A DNA stretch of 64,000 nt from Microstegium vimineum (Eukaryota > Streptophyta > Magnoliopsida > Poales > Poaceae): positions 9,889,894 through 9,953,893 of the forward strand of contig CM039133.1 in the NCBI GenBank assembly GCA_022036555.1, read 5' to 3'. Positions 44,264-55,575 of the stretch are shown in pieces. A program made the translations under genes and the position numbers. The stretch's first letter is position 1; each line of letters opens with the position of its first letter. The notes under the pieces are model-generated. The model was not told the DNA's origin, did not search any database, and saw nothing but the letters and a program-made list of their open reading frames with translations.

Positions 44264-47200
44264 ACAATTAAGCGCCGATTCACCACCCGTCGCCCTGCGA
44301 CCGAAGCCAATGACCAAGGAACTAGTGGTGGCGGTGCTGAATGTGACCAAGGAGCTGATGACAACCAGCAGGGGGATCAAAGACCTTGGAGTCCTAGCCA
44401 TATGCTAAACCTAGAAGAGGGCCAAGGAGACGAGGTAATAACTTAGGTCATACCTAAAACACGGTAGATATAGCCAGAAAAGTTTGATGGGGACTTATTT
44501 GTAAATTTTGAAGTAGGTTCCGCCGAAAGGTCCAAGTACTGGTGAGAGTTCCAGAAGGACTAAGCGTGGTGCAACAAATCTCCCTCAGACAACTAGACAC
44601 TGGCACATCTCTCAGTTCGGTCAACTAGGGGAGCTGGTGGAGCCACTTAAAGCATTGGGCCCATACAAGAGTACCATCGGGGCACTTGTAAGGGACTTCA
44701 TCCCGATCAAATACAGGAAGTGGAATGGAAGTGAGCAAGACCCGTGGAGGGTTTTAGAAGTTGAGAAGGAACTAGTTTGGAACAAGCTCAGAGGGTATTT
44801 CACTTACCCTAATGATTGTGATGAAGCGACAGTCAAGAAGAGGGCCAAGGAAATCATGGGTCACTACTTCAAGAATTTCAAGGGAAAGTTGCACAAGCTC
44901 ATCAAGGAGGAAAAAGAACCGAAATTTACGGGAGGTGAATTCAGCAAGCAGAAGGACTTCTGGGAGGAGTTCAAGGCTTACAAGCTATCCGATGAGGCCA
45001 AGGCATCAAGCGAAAGAAACAAAGCAAACTCGCATAGGTCAAATAATCCTCACCGCCTACGATCGCGTGGGTACGTAAGGAAGGTTCTGGATTGGGATGC
45101 CCAAGTCGAAGCACTAGAGCAGAGCGGCATTACGCCTCAGACAAGCGATTGGCAGCCCAGATCAGTGAGCTACCTACTCACAAGGGCGGCACAATACAAT
45201 CCTGACGGGAGCCTTTCCGCCAGGGCTGAACCCGTCACCGATCTCCTCCAGAAGATTTCCACGATCACTGAGGAAGTGCATAGAGGGGCCCGCAGGTCGG
45301 ATAGAGAAAATGACGTGCTCACGCAAGCACTTGGAAACAAGGAGCACCCCGGTCGCACTAGAGGAGCCGGGTAATTCCTTGGGATAAAGCATTTGAAGGT
45401 GAATCCGCTTCCTATAGGAGCCGGTCAAGGGCTTGAACACAAAGAGAAGAGGAGTTCCAAATGATGCGAGAGGAGCTAGAATAGAGCATGGAAGCACGAA
45501 TAGCTACTCAAGTGGCGAGCGCTATGCAAACCATGTGTTCGAGTCAAGGGCCACATGCAATCCCGGCTTTGAATAGCCCAGTGCTCGGCAAGGGCCACAG
45601 TAGCTGTGGCTCAACCCCTATGCCTGATGATGAAGAGGTCAATAATCCTCATCCGGTGGACGACATCAAAGAACCTGTGAATGTCAGGTTGTACATCCGT
45701 CAGCAGTAGACCAAAGACAAGGTGGCGGCCGGACAAGCATTTCCTAGAGGAGAGAACATCATTCATGGCAAGCCAGTGCCACTCGGGTATGCCAGGGTCA
45801 GCATTGATAAGATATTGGACAAGAAGTACAATAAGATACATATTGATTTCCCAATAGAGGAAGATGGGCTGCGTCTAGTTCACAACTTGGGCACTCATGT
45901 CGCTTGGCGCAAACGCTTCATCAAGCTAGATAACCAGCCATCTTCAGATGATGATGATGACAGTGAATCATCCCGGTCGCCTCCGCCAAGAGGTTTCTCT
46001 CTTCGTCAAGATCCACCGACACCTCCTCCACCGCCAAAGGAGAAGACTCCTTCTCCACCGCCAAAGGAGAAGACTTCTTCTCCACTGCCAAAGCAAAAGA
46101 CTCCTCCTCCTCCTCCACCAGCTTCAAAGTCCTCAGGACTAGGATCTCTACGGCCTAGCTCTAGATCAGGTTCGACTTCGCAACAGAGGAGGTCATCAGC
46201 TTCAGATGGTAAAAATCCCAAGATGACTAGTAAAAGGCGGCAACCAGTGCCAACTAAGGACGATATTCTACGAGCTCAAATTGCAGAAAAGGCCGCCAAA
46301 CTTGCCTTGTATGAACGATTGGCTTATATACCTGAGAAACAGAGCCAATTTGAAAGGCAAAGAAAAAATACGGGTAACCAAGAAAGAGCTAGAGAAATAC
46401 ACACCTTTCAGCAGCTAGAGATACAAAACTTGGTCGCAGACCTGAATATAAGCATGGAGGATGCCGAGAATCTCTATTTTGAAAAAACCGATTTTGAAAA
46501 GGCCAAAGTTGCATACAAGTTTGAACTAGGCAAGCCTATGGTCGCTAGCCAAGAAGAGTATAGAAATTTGCCAACAAACATACGAGAGTTGCATGATTAT
46601 TACATCATAGATAGTAACAACAGCAAAGACAAGAATCCAACCTTTGAAGTATGCATCCCTCCATGTTTTATTTTTAATCATCCTGAAGAAGTTGTGCATA
46701 CTATTCATTATGAAGACCTCTTTCAACTCTTTCAATGATGCTCGCTGGATGTGCAGATTATGATGTTATGGACTATGTAAGTACCATACCCTAACAACGT
46801 TATAATAAACTATGTGATCTGCATTTGAATATATCCATGCATGTTTATTTTGCAGGTCTGTAGTAAAATTTTGCCTTAAAAAACGAAATAGCAATTTTGA
46901 CTTCTTGGACCCCATCTATGTAAATGAGAAACCATGCAAAGCCGGTCTTCAAAATCCGTATGTCTCAGCAAGTTTGAAGATAGAGTTGGAAAGAATGTTC
47001 TCAGTCGGCAAAACAAACGCACTGCTAACCTACAATTGCGAGTATGTGTTCTCGACCCTTACTTAAGTGTTTTTTTCTTGATATATCATTCAATAACATG
47101 AACTTTGTGATTGCAGCAACTGTAACACCCACAAATTTGAAATGCTTTTAAAATAATAGAAAATTATTTAATTATGAAATTTTGTGAGCATATCATTTAG

Positions 47201-50200
47201 TGGAATAATAAAATTCTTAGAAATAAAATAAATTCTAGTTTAGCAACATGAATGTGCATTCATGCAGCTGCATAATTTTCTTTGATTGATGGAATTGCAA
47301 AACTCAAATTTCAAATGGATTCAAATTGCTTTTGGAAATGGTTTTAAAAAAGGGAAATAAAAGGAAAAAGGAAAAGGGCCTGATCTTCAGCACTCTCACT
47401 GGCCCAGCCCACTTCCCCCTCCCTCTCCTTCCGCACCCCTGCGCGGCCCAACCGGGAACCGGCCCAGCAGGCTCTCTCCCTCCCGCTGACCACCGGGGCC
47501 CACCTGTCGGCGCCAACCTCCAGCGCCCGCTCTCCCTCTCTTTCTCTCTCTGACCTTCGGGTCCCAGCTGTCGGCGCCACCTCTCTCTCTTTTCTCTCCC
47601 TCTCACTCACTGACCGGACCGGCCCACCTATCAGCTCTTTCTTCTCCCCCTCTCCTCTGCCTCGGGGACGCAGAGCACGGCAACCGCCGCGACGCACGTC
47701 CCTCTCTGCTCGCCCGAGAACGCGCGTGGACGCGTAAAGAACGGGAACCGCCCGCGTCCCTCCCTCTCTCTCTCTCACTGCTTCTTGGTCCCACCCGTCA
47801 GCCGTCTCCCACCTCCCGCCGATTTCGGACGTGCACGGACGCGCCGCGAACGGCAACCGCTGCGATCGGGAACCGCCTGCACGCCCCGCTCCCACTTCCC
47901 ACGCCTCGCCCACGTAGCCGCAACGGCTCCGCACGCCGCGCGCTCTCTGCTCGGCGCTATAAAACGGCACGCCATCCCTCTGTCCTTCCCTTTCCCATCT
48001 GCTCTCCCGATTTTCGCCGAACGCCGCTGCCGCCGCTGTGTCGCACGGAAACCACACCGGAGCCCTCGTTTCGCCTCGGTAAGCTCCGTTCTTTGTCCAA
48101 AATCTCCCCGCGACCTTCCTCGGCCTAATCATCCTCTCTGTCATCTAAGCAGTGACCACAGAACGCACGCCGACGTGAGTTCTGCGACACCGACCGCCGC
48201 TCCACGCCGTCAAGCCATCCTGAGCCGCCTCCGTTCTCGTCAAAGTCGCGGTGAGCTTCGCCATCGCCCTCTCTTCCTCCCTGTCCACTTAATTCGGTCA
48301 ATTAGACTCTGTTTGCGCCGCTCCGTCGCACACCGAGGTCGGCAACAATGGCGCCGCCGTGGTCAGCCGACTCCGGTGACGCTCAGTCACAACCAAGCAC
48401 CCCACGCGCATCGCACGAACACCCCGCACCTTCCCGTGTCATCTATTCGGTTAACAATGGTCTTTGTGGCACTAACCACGTGCGCCCCGCGCCGCCGGCC
48501 ATGGCGCCGCCGCGGACAGCACGCTCGGGCCGCGCATCGCCTCGCCCGAGTACCTCACTAGCATCGCACGGGCACACCGCATGCCCCAGTGCTCTCAATT
48601 CGATCTATAAAGCTCGAAATCGCCTCGCCCGCACGACACCGAATGTTCTGGCCTTAGCGCCACCGCGGACCGCCCTGCCCGGCAAGTCACCGCCTCAACC
48701 GAGTGCATCACCGCACTCGTATCGATCTCCGCTTCCTCCCTATGCGCTCAGTTTTCGAAACGGACGCCGGACGGGCGTTTCCGGTGAACTCCGGCGAACT
48801 CGGCCCTCTGTGGCCATGGCGCCGCCGCGCCCTCCCTTGGCTCCGACCAGCCATCCCTCTTGTCTCCCCTCCTTTTGTTCTCTGCCGTCCGATAATCGAT
48901 CTGCGGCCAGGATTAGAACCCCGAAGGGGTATGGACCCCGGTCCACGGTGGACCGCAACCCTCGCGCGGTGCACGGTTGTGCCCGTGGACCCGCCCAATC
49001 CAGGGCCGCCGCGTGGCAGGTCTGTTGAGCCCGCGTCACAGCGCTGGCGTAATCCTCCGAATACGCTTTCTCGGTTCAGAAAACGTAATCCTGTTCGGTT
49101 TATTCCAAAAATGGAAATCTGATATTTACAGAAATGCCACTGCCTTAAATTGCTTATAAAAACTTTATTTTAACTCCGATTTGGACGATTCGAGTTGCGT
49201 TAGATTCGTAACGAAATTCTCTACATGTTAAACCATCTGCTAGTCATGTTTGAATTATTTAAATTCAAGGATAATTCAAATACTAAAAATGCTCCTAGAG
49301 AACCAGTTAAATTCATATCTTTTGCGTTTTAAATCCGATTTTTGTGAAATTCGTGTTGGAAATGATCGTAGTAATGCGTAGTATCTTTTTATAAACCTTT
49401 TAACTATGTTTATTGTTATTGGTGTACTGTTCTAATATTAGTTTTGTTTGCTTTGTATGTATGCAATTGGAATGCGTGTTGTTGCAATGTCGTGATCGAG
49501 TTCAGGCAGTGAGGAGTTTGTTGGTGATCAAGAGTTCTTTGATCAGGAGTGTTTTGACCAGCAAGACTTTGAGAACCAAGGCAAGTATAGCATGGGACTT
49601 TCCTTGTTATCCTATTCACTATAATTATCATTTCATGTGCATGTGTTTAATTTGATACCCGTAGTTTAAATCCCTAGAATTGAAATCCTTTACCTTGTTT
49701 CCTATGGGATATGCATATGGGTAGATGGATAGTGCTATATAAATGAACACTTGATCCCTGCCAAATGTTATCATGCTTTGAATGAATTGGTGATCCCGTT
49801 TATGGCAATTGGGACATAACCTTTTTAATAACTCACTGTTGGCAAAAGCTGGGACTGACAGTGCTACCGTGAGAGCTACATGGCTCTGGCTTTAACTCAG
49901 TAGTAGGCTCTTTTCTAGCTCGTTAGCGGTTACCCGAAAGGGCACATTAGGCTCTTGCCGAGCTGGTTATAGTGCGGCCTCTGTCCGAGTTTGAGCGTCG
50001 GCTGCGGGTCTGTATGCTACTCGGAAGGGGAGCTCTATCGCCCCTTGCCAATCCTAGCGGCCCTAATCTTGTTAGACGAGATACTATGAAAGGTTTCATA
50101 GTGAACCCCGCCCACTCACCTTGGCAGTGTTATGGGAGTAATTAACCCGGGCATTCGGGGCATCAAGACTCACGGGTAAAGATGCACAACCTCTGCAGAG

Positions 50201-51190
50201 TGTTGAAACTGATATATCAGCCGTGTTCACGGTCACGAGCGGCCCGGAATACTGACGGTTTAATTAATTAACTTGACCAACCTTTATGTTCCTGTTGCCA
50301 CCATAATGTTGATGGTTATGACTCTTTAAAACTTTGGCAAGGATATAAGTGGGATCATTTGGGGTTTAAGCAAAACCTGATGTTGCTTATTAATAAAACT
50401 TTGACCAACTAAAAGTGCCAAACGCAGTAAGCCAGTGTCAGCCTTTTGAGTTTCATAACCCCATGTTATACTGCTGAGTACGAGTGTACTCACGCCTGTT
50501 TTCTTTTCAATTTTGGATAAAAATCCCGGATGGGTAACAGAAGCAGGAGGCTATGAAGAGTTCCCTGAAGATTTCTAGGCTTGGTCAACCAGTTGACCTT
50601 CCCTGTGAGATGGAGCCTCAAGAGCTAGTTGTATCTTCCGTTTGTTTTGTTTATTCTTGTAATAGATATTTGTACGTTATGTATTAAACTCTGTGATGGT
50701 ACTTTGTAATTTGTGAACTTATGTGTGGATTATTCCTGGGCACACATAATGTTATGCATCCTATTTCGTCCTTGAAATTGGGTGTGACAGCAACCATTAC
50801 GTCCTCGTAGATATAAGTCTTGAAAATTCAACTATCGAGGTGTGGGACTTAAAAAAGAAGCCACTTAAACTTATCGAACCCCTAGTCAAAGTGCTAAATA
50901 TGTAAGTGAACCCAATATTACCACACTTTTCAATCACATATAATATTGTAATTAATAATGTCCTGAGCCTTCACACTTCATTTACATTATCACATAGAAT
51001 GAAGGCGTTACCTGATTGGAGAAATGTGGAGCCTAAGATGCAAAAGAAATGAAGAGAACCATTCAGAGTGGAGTATATGAAGAAGATCAAGGCCCTAGAT
51101 CAACCAATGGGGAACAACGAATGCGGGTTCTATGTGATGTGGGGAATGCTTTGCTACTTTGGCGCAAAACTAGGAATAGGAGATGGCATG
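44264..51190 (+). pseudogene. CACTA gene 2 of element 2: transposase domain plus Ulp1-like protease, broken and interrupted
   Basis: Exon 1 44264-44434 (donor GAG|GTAATA), exon 2 from 44517. Parts: Transposase_24-type region (LVRDFIPIKYRKWNG, VWNKLRGYFTYP, ATVKKRAKEIMGHYFKNFKG); a DUF8039-like region (PVDDIKEPVN, PLGYARVSIDKI, HVAWRKRFIKL); an SPPPKEKT repeat linker; and a C48 Ulp1-like domain with His at 50795-50797 (NHYVLVDI), Asp in VWDLKKKP, Gln 51101-51103 and Cys 51122-51124 (NNECGFYVMWGML). Breaks: a frameshift at about 45370 (end of the first frame at TAA 45372-45374), TGA 45434, TAG 45482, TAG 45707, TGA 46736, a stop before the last exon near 51048, and the 3.7-kb solo LTR 47121-50789 placed four bases into the His-bearing exon. 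The end is lost in the gap. Confidence 0.85.
47121..50789 (+). mobile_element. Solo LTR, 3669 bp, probably Ty3/gypsy Tekay/Del-type
   Basis: Begins TGTAACACCC and ends GGGTGTGACA, an imperfect inverted terminal pair, flanked by the 5-bp target duplication GCAAC (47116-47120 and 50790-50794). There is no internal coding region and no second LTR copy inside, so it is a solo LTR left by recombination. A TATA box (TATAAAA, 47958-47964) follows a CT-rich and GC-rich U3. Long open frames at 47.3-49.1 kb are compositional and unlike any protein I know. The length and the GCTGAGTACGAGTGTACTCACG phrase near 50470 resemble Tekay/Del chromovirus LTRs; that family assignment is inference. Confidence 0.85.
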
Positions 51191-51325
51191 GTACGTACGC
51201 GTCGTATTTTAATTCTATTGTTTTGTCTTACGTATGTGCATCTCAATATCATCTTATATCAATTTACAACGCAAAGATCAGGGCCACAATAGGTTGGTGG
51301 ATTTTAAGATAAGAGGATTTCAAGA

Positions 51326-51425
51326 NNNNNNNNNNNNNNNNNNNNNNNNNNNNNNNNNNNNNNNNNNNNNNNNNNNNNNNNNNNNNNNNNNNNNNNNNNN
51401 NNNNNNNNNNNNNNNNNNNNNNNNN
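51326..51425. other. Assembly gap, 100 N
   Basis: Exactly 100 unknown bases, the usual placeholder for a gap of unknown size. Sequence character differs sharply on the two sides, so the order and orientation of what follows need not be correct. Confidence 0.99.
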
Positions 51426-52124
51426 GTGAACTACCCTAGCCTAACCCATTGCAGCCCAAGCCCCGGGAAAATCCCCTCCCCATTTTGAAGGGGAAGGGGC
51501 CCCGCTTCCTGCAAGGATTTGCCGTCGCCTCGAAAAACCCCTCCAGAATTCCCCCACGTCCCATCCCCGCTTCCTCAAAAGCCCCCGCCCGGGGTTTTTT
51601 TGAGGCCCAAACCTACGAAACCCCCCCCCCGGAAACTTTGGGCCCCAACTACCGAACACCGAGTTTTGAGGGCCCAAAAAACTGGGGGGAAACCGTCGTG
51701 GGAAATGGTTTTGAGGCCCAAACCCCCCAAACCGCTCGACACGAGCCACCTTGCCCCCCTCCCCCCCCCGGTCGGACTTCAGCCCCCATGAGCCTCCGCC
51801 CCAAAACCCCCTTTTCCCCGCCCCAACCGTCTTGACTTGGTCAACTGGGGGTCAAACCCTCCATGTTTTCTCGCATTTGCCGGTGCCAATACTAGCCACC
51901 ACAGCTAGTCCGCGGCCCCCCATGGTCCCTTAGTTCGAGCCCCGCTTCCACCCTTAAAACCGCTCTCAGCCCTTTCGGCACGGAAACCTCTACTCGACCT
52001 TCTCCACCCCAATTGACCACTGCCCACAAAAGGCATAGAAACCTGCACACCAAAAAGCCGATAGAAAACACACATTTGCTTTCAAAAAGGGGTTAGAATA
52101 AATTTGCCCCAAACGAAACACTCA

Positions 52125-52188
<64 letters not shown>

Positions 52189-53999
52189 GTCAATCCCCCT
52201 CATCACAAAACTGAACTACAGGGGTACAAAACCCCCAAATGTGTTCGCAACTCCCCCTTGATGAGTGCATTGTAAACACAATGCATTTCATATTTTAGCC
52301 CAAGGTAAAGCTCTCTAAATGACCAAAAAGCTAAAAAACCCAAAAAACGGGGTCACTTGAAAAGAACCAAAACGAGTCCAAAATTTGGGTTTTCCCAAAG
52401 ACATGGGCAACGACTCGACTCAACCAAGAAAAACAAAGTAGCCCCAAGAAGAGGCTGAAAACAAGCTCAACACCGCTAGAAAAGTCCAAAAAATCAATCA
52501 AAGCTCTCAAAGTTCAGAAAACTAATTGAAGCACAAAGGGGAGCTAAAAGATACCAATTAAAGCTCAAAAGGGCTCAAGAAGCCAATCGAAACCTGTCGA
52601 AGCCAACAAAGAAAGCTAGACCCTCAAGAAGAGGCAACGACTCAACACTTTCTACAAAAGTTTCCCCCTGAGCCAAAACAAGATACCAATGGAACGCCTA
52701 AAAGGGCAAAAGCCCCCAAAAAAACCCCCCTTTGGGACCAAAGAACTCAAAAACCAAGTTGGATTTTGAATGAAATGCACATTTCTCCCCCTTGTTAAAC
52801 ACATGAAGCCCATCAAAGTTCAAGACTCAAAAAACCCGGGCCAAAAATGCCATGATATGCAAAATGAGTGAAAACAAGCTTCATACATAGACCCAAAGAT
52901 AATGAAAAAGTTTCTCTAAGTGATGTATCCTGCGAGAATAGGAAAAGCTCTACGTGCCCAACAAAGACTCAGGTTGAGCTAAAGATCCCCTTTAAACCCA
53001 AAAAATGGAGAATTTTACATGTGTGAAAAAGGAATGGGGTTATCCCTCCTAGAGACAACAAAAAATGGCAAACAAAGGATAGAATCTATCCAAAACAACC
53101 CTAAATGAAATTGCAAGTAAAAAACAAACCCCTAAAAAAATTTCAAAACAACAAGCCAATGACCCAACGGAATAAATTTTTCAAGTTTCAGATTTTTTCG
53201 CAGCCAAATTTCCATTTTTTAGGCACATTTAAGTTTATGCGAGTGGTTGTAAAAAAGTGATGCCACTGCTTACCCCCCGGGGCGAAGTAAAAGGGAATTA
53301 ACAAAACCGGTTTCGGTCTTACACAAAAACCGTTTCAAGTTCCACCCGTAGGGGTTAGCAGTCTCAAAAACCCCAGGGTGAAGTGCTCAAATTTGCAACC
53401 CAACTCGCCCCCTTTCAAAATTCACAAAACAAGAGAAATTTTCATTTTAGATCTTTTTTAAATTTCAGGTGTTTCAATAAGTAAAAATGAAACAATGAAA
53501 AAGCCATATTTAAACAAGCTATATAAAAAAAACCCAAAGAAGGATTTTCCCAAAAGCCCCATATGCTAGTGTCTTTTCAGAGGTAACAGGGGGAATTTAA
53601 AATTCAGTTTTAAAGCTTTTCTAACTTAGTTCTATTGTATACAAGAGATCAAAGAGAGTCTAAGGGTTTGGGCAACCCCCATAGACCCCATAAAGCCACC
53701 TCAAAACAGAAAGGGTAAATTCCTTTTTTTCCCCGGGTATAGGATTAAGCCTTTAAAATGAACTATTTTTAAAAAATTTCAAATGAGATGCAACCCAAAA
53801 GCAAAAGAACCCAAAACCCAAATTTAAAGGGTAAACCCCCCAAAAAGAAAAAGGAAAAAAAAACTCAAATAAAAAACCAAAAAGGGAAATATGATACCCA
53901 AAAAAGCCCCCCCTCAACTAAAAAGGGAAAACAAACACTCAACTCGGCCCCCCAAGACGAGAAAACCCCCAACTTGACCCCAAAGGTTTTGTGAAATAT
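51426..53999. other. Low-quality sequence, homopolymer-inflated, no genes
   Basis: Runs of C, A and T of six or more bases are everywhere and frames break every few codons. In complement, CAAGGGGGAGTT near 52250 looks like the polypurine tract of an LTR element oriented on the minus strand. This would put its 3' LTR at lower coordinates, including the 61-T run. I see no intact gene. Confidence 0.6.
52127..52187. repeat. 61-base poly-T run
   Basis: An uninterrupted run of 61 T. It lies in a stretch with other inflated homopolymers and may be a consensus error, although a real poly-A tail on the minus strand cannot be excluded. Confidence 0.9.
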
Positions 54000-54490
54000 C
54001 CCCCAAGCTGGGTTTTTGGGGCTCGACATGCCGAAGGTCAATGTTTTGCCCTTCTCGTATGATCACGCAAGAAGTGAAAGCGGACCTCAAAGTGCTTGGT
54101 CTTAAAGTGAACCAAAGGGATTTTTGGGCCCCACTAAAAATTTAAATCGTGCTATCGCAAAGCAGAAAGGGACCCTTTGAAAACACAAGACCAAAATCTT
54201 TCAAAAGTGGCCAAACAAACCAAAAGAACTGGAGCAACAGCTGCCGCGACAACATAACCTTTAAAACGTCGACTGTGCCAAAAGCTAGAAATGTTTGCCC
54301 GGGGAAAACCAAGAAAAAACCAAAGAAGAAACCCCAGAAAATGGCAAGTCCCAGAAGTGGGCTTCCGATCAAAACGACACCCCGGAAAGTCAGCATCAGA
54401 ATAACCCCCAAAGCTCAATTTTGAGGAAGAGGTGGAGAACCAAATTCCAAATTCGGGAGTGAAAACGTAAGTACCTTTATGATGCTTTTC
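54000..54490 (-). pseudogene. Ty1/copia pol remnant (end of RT and RNase H)
   Basis: On the minus strand the frame reads GYSDADF.GC.FDRK.TSGTCHFLG, the start of copia RNase H (DSDFAG and STSG motifs). Further pieces in shifted frames read VFSKGPFLLCDSTI and TKHFEVRFHFLRDH, both near the end of copia RNase H. Upstream at 54420-54480 is an IWNLVLHL.LKIELWG-like piece that corresponds to the RT/RH connection. Every 20-40 codons the frame shifts at a homopolymer, so I cannot tell decay from sequencing error. It is a different copia lineage from the element at 3.4-17.4 kb (CRFDRK, TSGTCH against CKVDRK, TSGGCH). Confidence 0.7.
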
Positions 54491-55575
54491 CCCCGCCTGC
54501 TTTTTCGAAGTTTTTAGGGGGCCCTAAAAGCGTGCACACAACAGAAAGACAAAAATGAATGTCCCGGTCGAGTCGCTATCACGTAAAAAAAGCGCCCCCA
54601 TCCCTGCTTTTAAATCTGTCTGATCCACCCCCCTTCCTTCCCCCGTCCCCCCCATCCAAGGCAATCCCTAAATTGGGCATGGGCCCCGGGGAAAAAGACT
54701 TTGCCTCCCCCCGTCAAACTTCTTCAAGATATCCTTTGTGACTTGCCTTGGTGCACAAACGTCCTTTCCCGGGTTTGGGTTGATTTTCAACCTGAGAAAA
54801 AAGTCAACTCTCCCTTAGCCATTAAATTCCCCCTTTAAAAACTGAAAAATTGGGCAACAAGAGCAGGAGAAAAACCCAAAAAAGATGATTCTTCCAAAAT
54901 TTATTTGGACAAGGAGGGGTGTCTTTGCCTTGTTTGGGGGGAAACAACGTTTTACCCCTACCGACCCCAATTTTAAAACCCCTTAAAAAAAAAAGGGGTT
55001 TTTACCCTTTTCAAAACCATGTCTAGGTGTTTTTTTTAAAAAAATACAAAGCTTTGTAAAGGGGTTTAAAACAGGGTTTTTGGGAAAATTTGGGGTTTTT
55101 TCAAAACCGAAAAGGTTTTTTAACTTAAACTTCCTCCTCTATGTAGCCGTTTAAGAAAGAAATTTTTAAAAGGGCCAAATTTGAAAAATTTTAAAAAACC
55201 CTTAAAAAAGGCCGCAAAACTAAAAGGATTCTATTGGCTTCAAAACCGACCCCTATGTGGGGCCAAAGGGTTTTCCCTCATAGCCCTATTCCCCCTTTTG
55301 ACAAAAGCCTTGAGCTCCCCAACCAAAGCCTTTTGCGCACTACCACCCCAAAAACCCCCCCCCCCTTTCAAAAAGGGTTTTTTTTAAAAACCCCTTTTTG
55401 GGTTACCTCGGGGGTTGGCAACTGGGTTTTGGTGGAGGAACAAGGGACCCAAACGCTGTTTCCCCAAAAAGGTTTTTCCTAAATTTTCCTCATGAAATTG
55501 GCATTAACCCAATCCAATCCATCAAAGTGTGCCCAAAAAACCTCGGGGCTCAAAAGACGCGACAAAAGCCAAATC
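54491..55575. other. Low-quality sequence, probably more of the minus-strand copia element
   Basis: Upstream of the RNase H remnant, where reverse transcriptase and integrase should lie, but homopolymer-inflated and unreadable. No motif could be confirmed. Confidence 0.4.

Larger units (their letters stand above)
37976..51325 (+). mobile_element. CACTA (En/Spm) transposon, element 2, runs into the assembly gap
   Basis: Starts CACTACTACAGAAACGGC at 37976. It contains TNP2 (38934-42172), then a mid-element repeat array, a second TATA box and gene 2 (44264-51190) with the same domain plan as in element 1. The 3' terminus is not seen; the sequence stops in the last exons of gene 2 at the N gap. 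A solo LTR of 3669 bp is nested in gene 2. Both genes carry several nonsense and frameshift changes, so the element is non-autonomous. Confidence 0.88.

Noticed and set aside
47344..49122. Frames up to 266 codons inside the solo LTR
   Set aside because: Mutually overlapping on both strands in CT-rich or GC-rich LTR DNA, with no protein motif.
54149..54424. Plus-strand frame of 91 codons at the copia remnant
   Set aside because: It is the antisense of the minus-strand RNase H piece.
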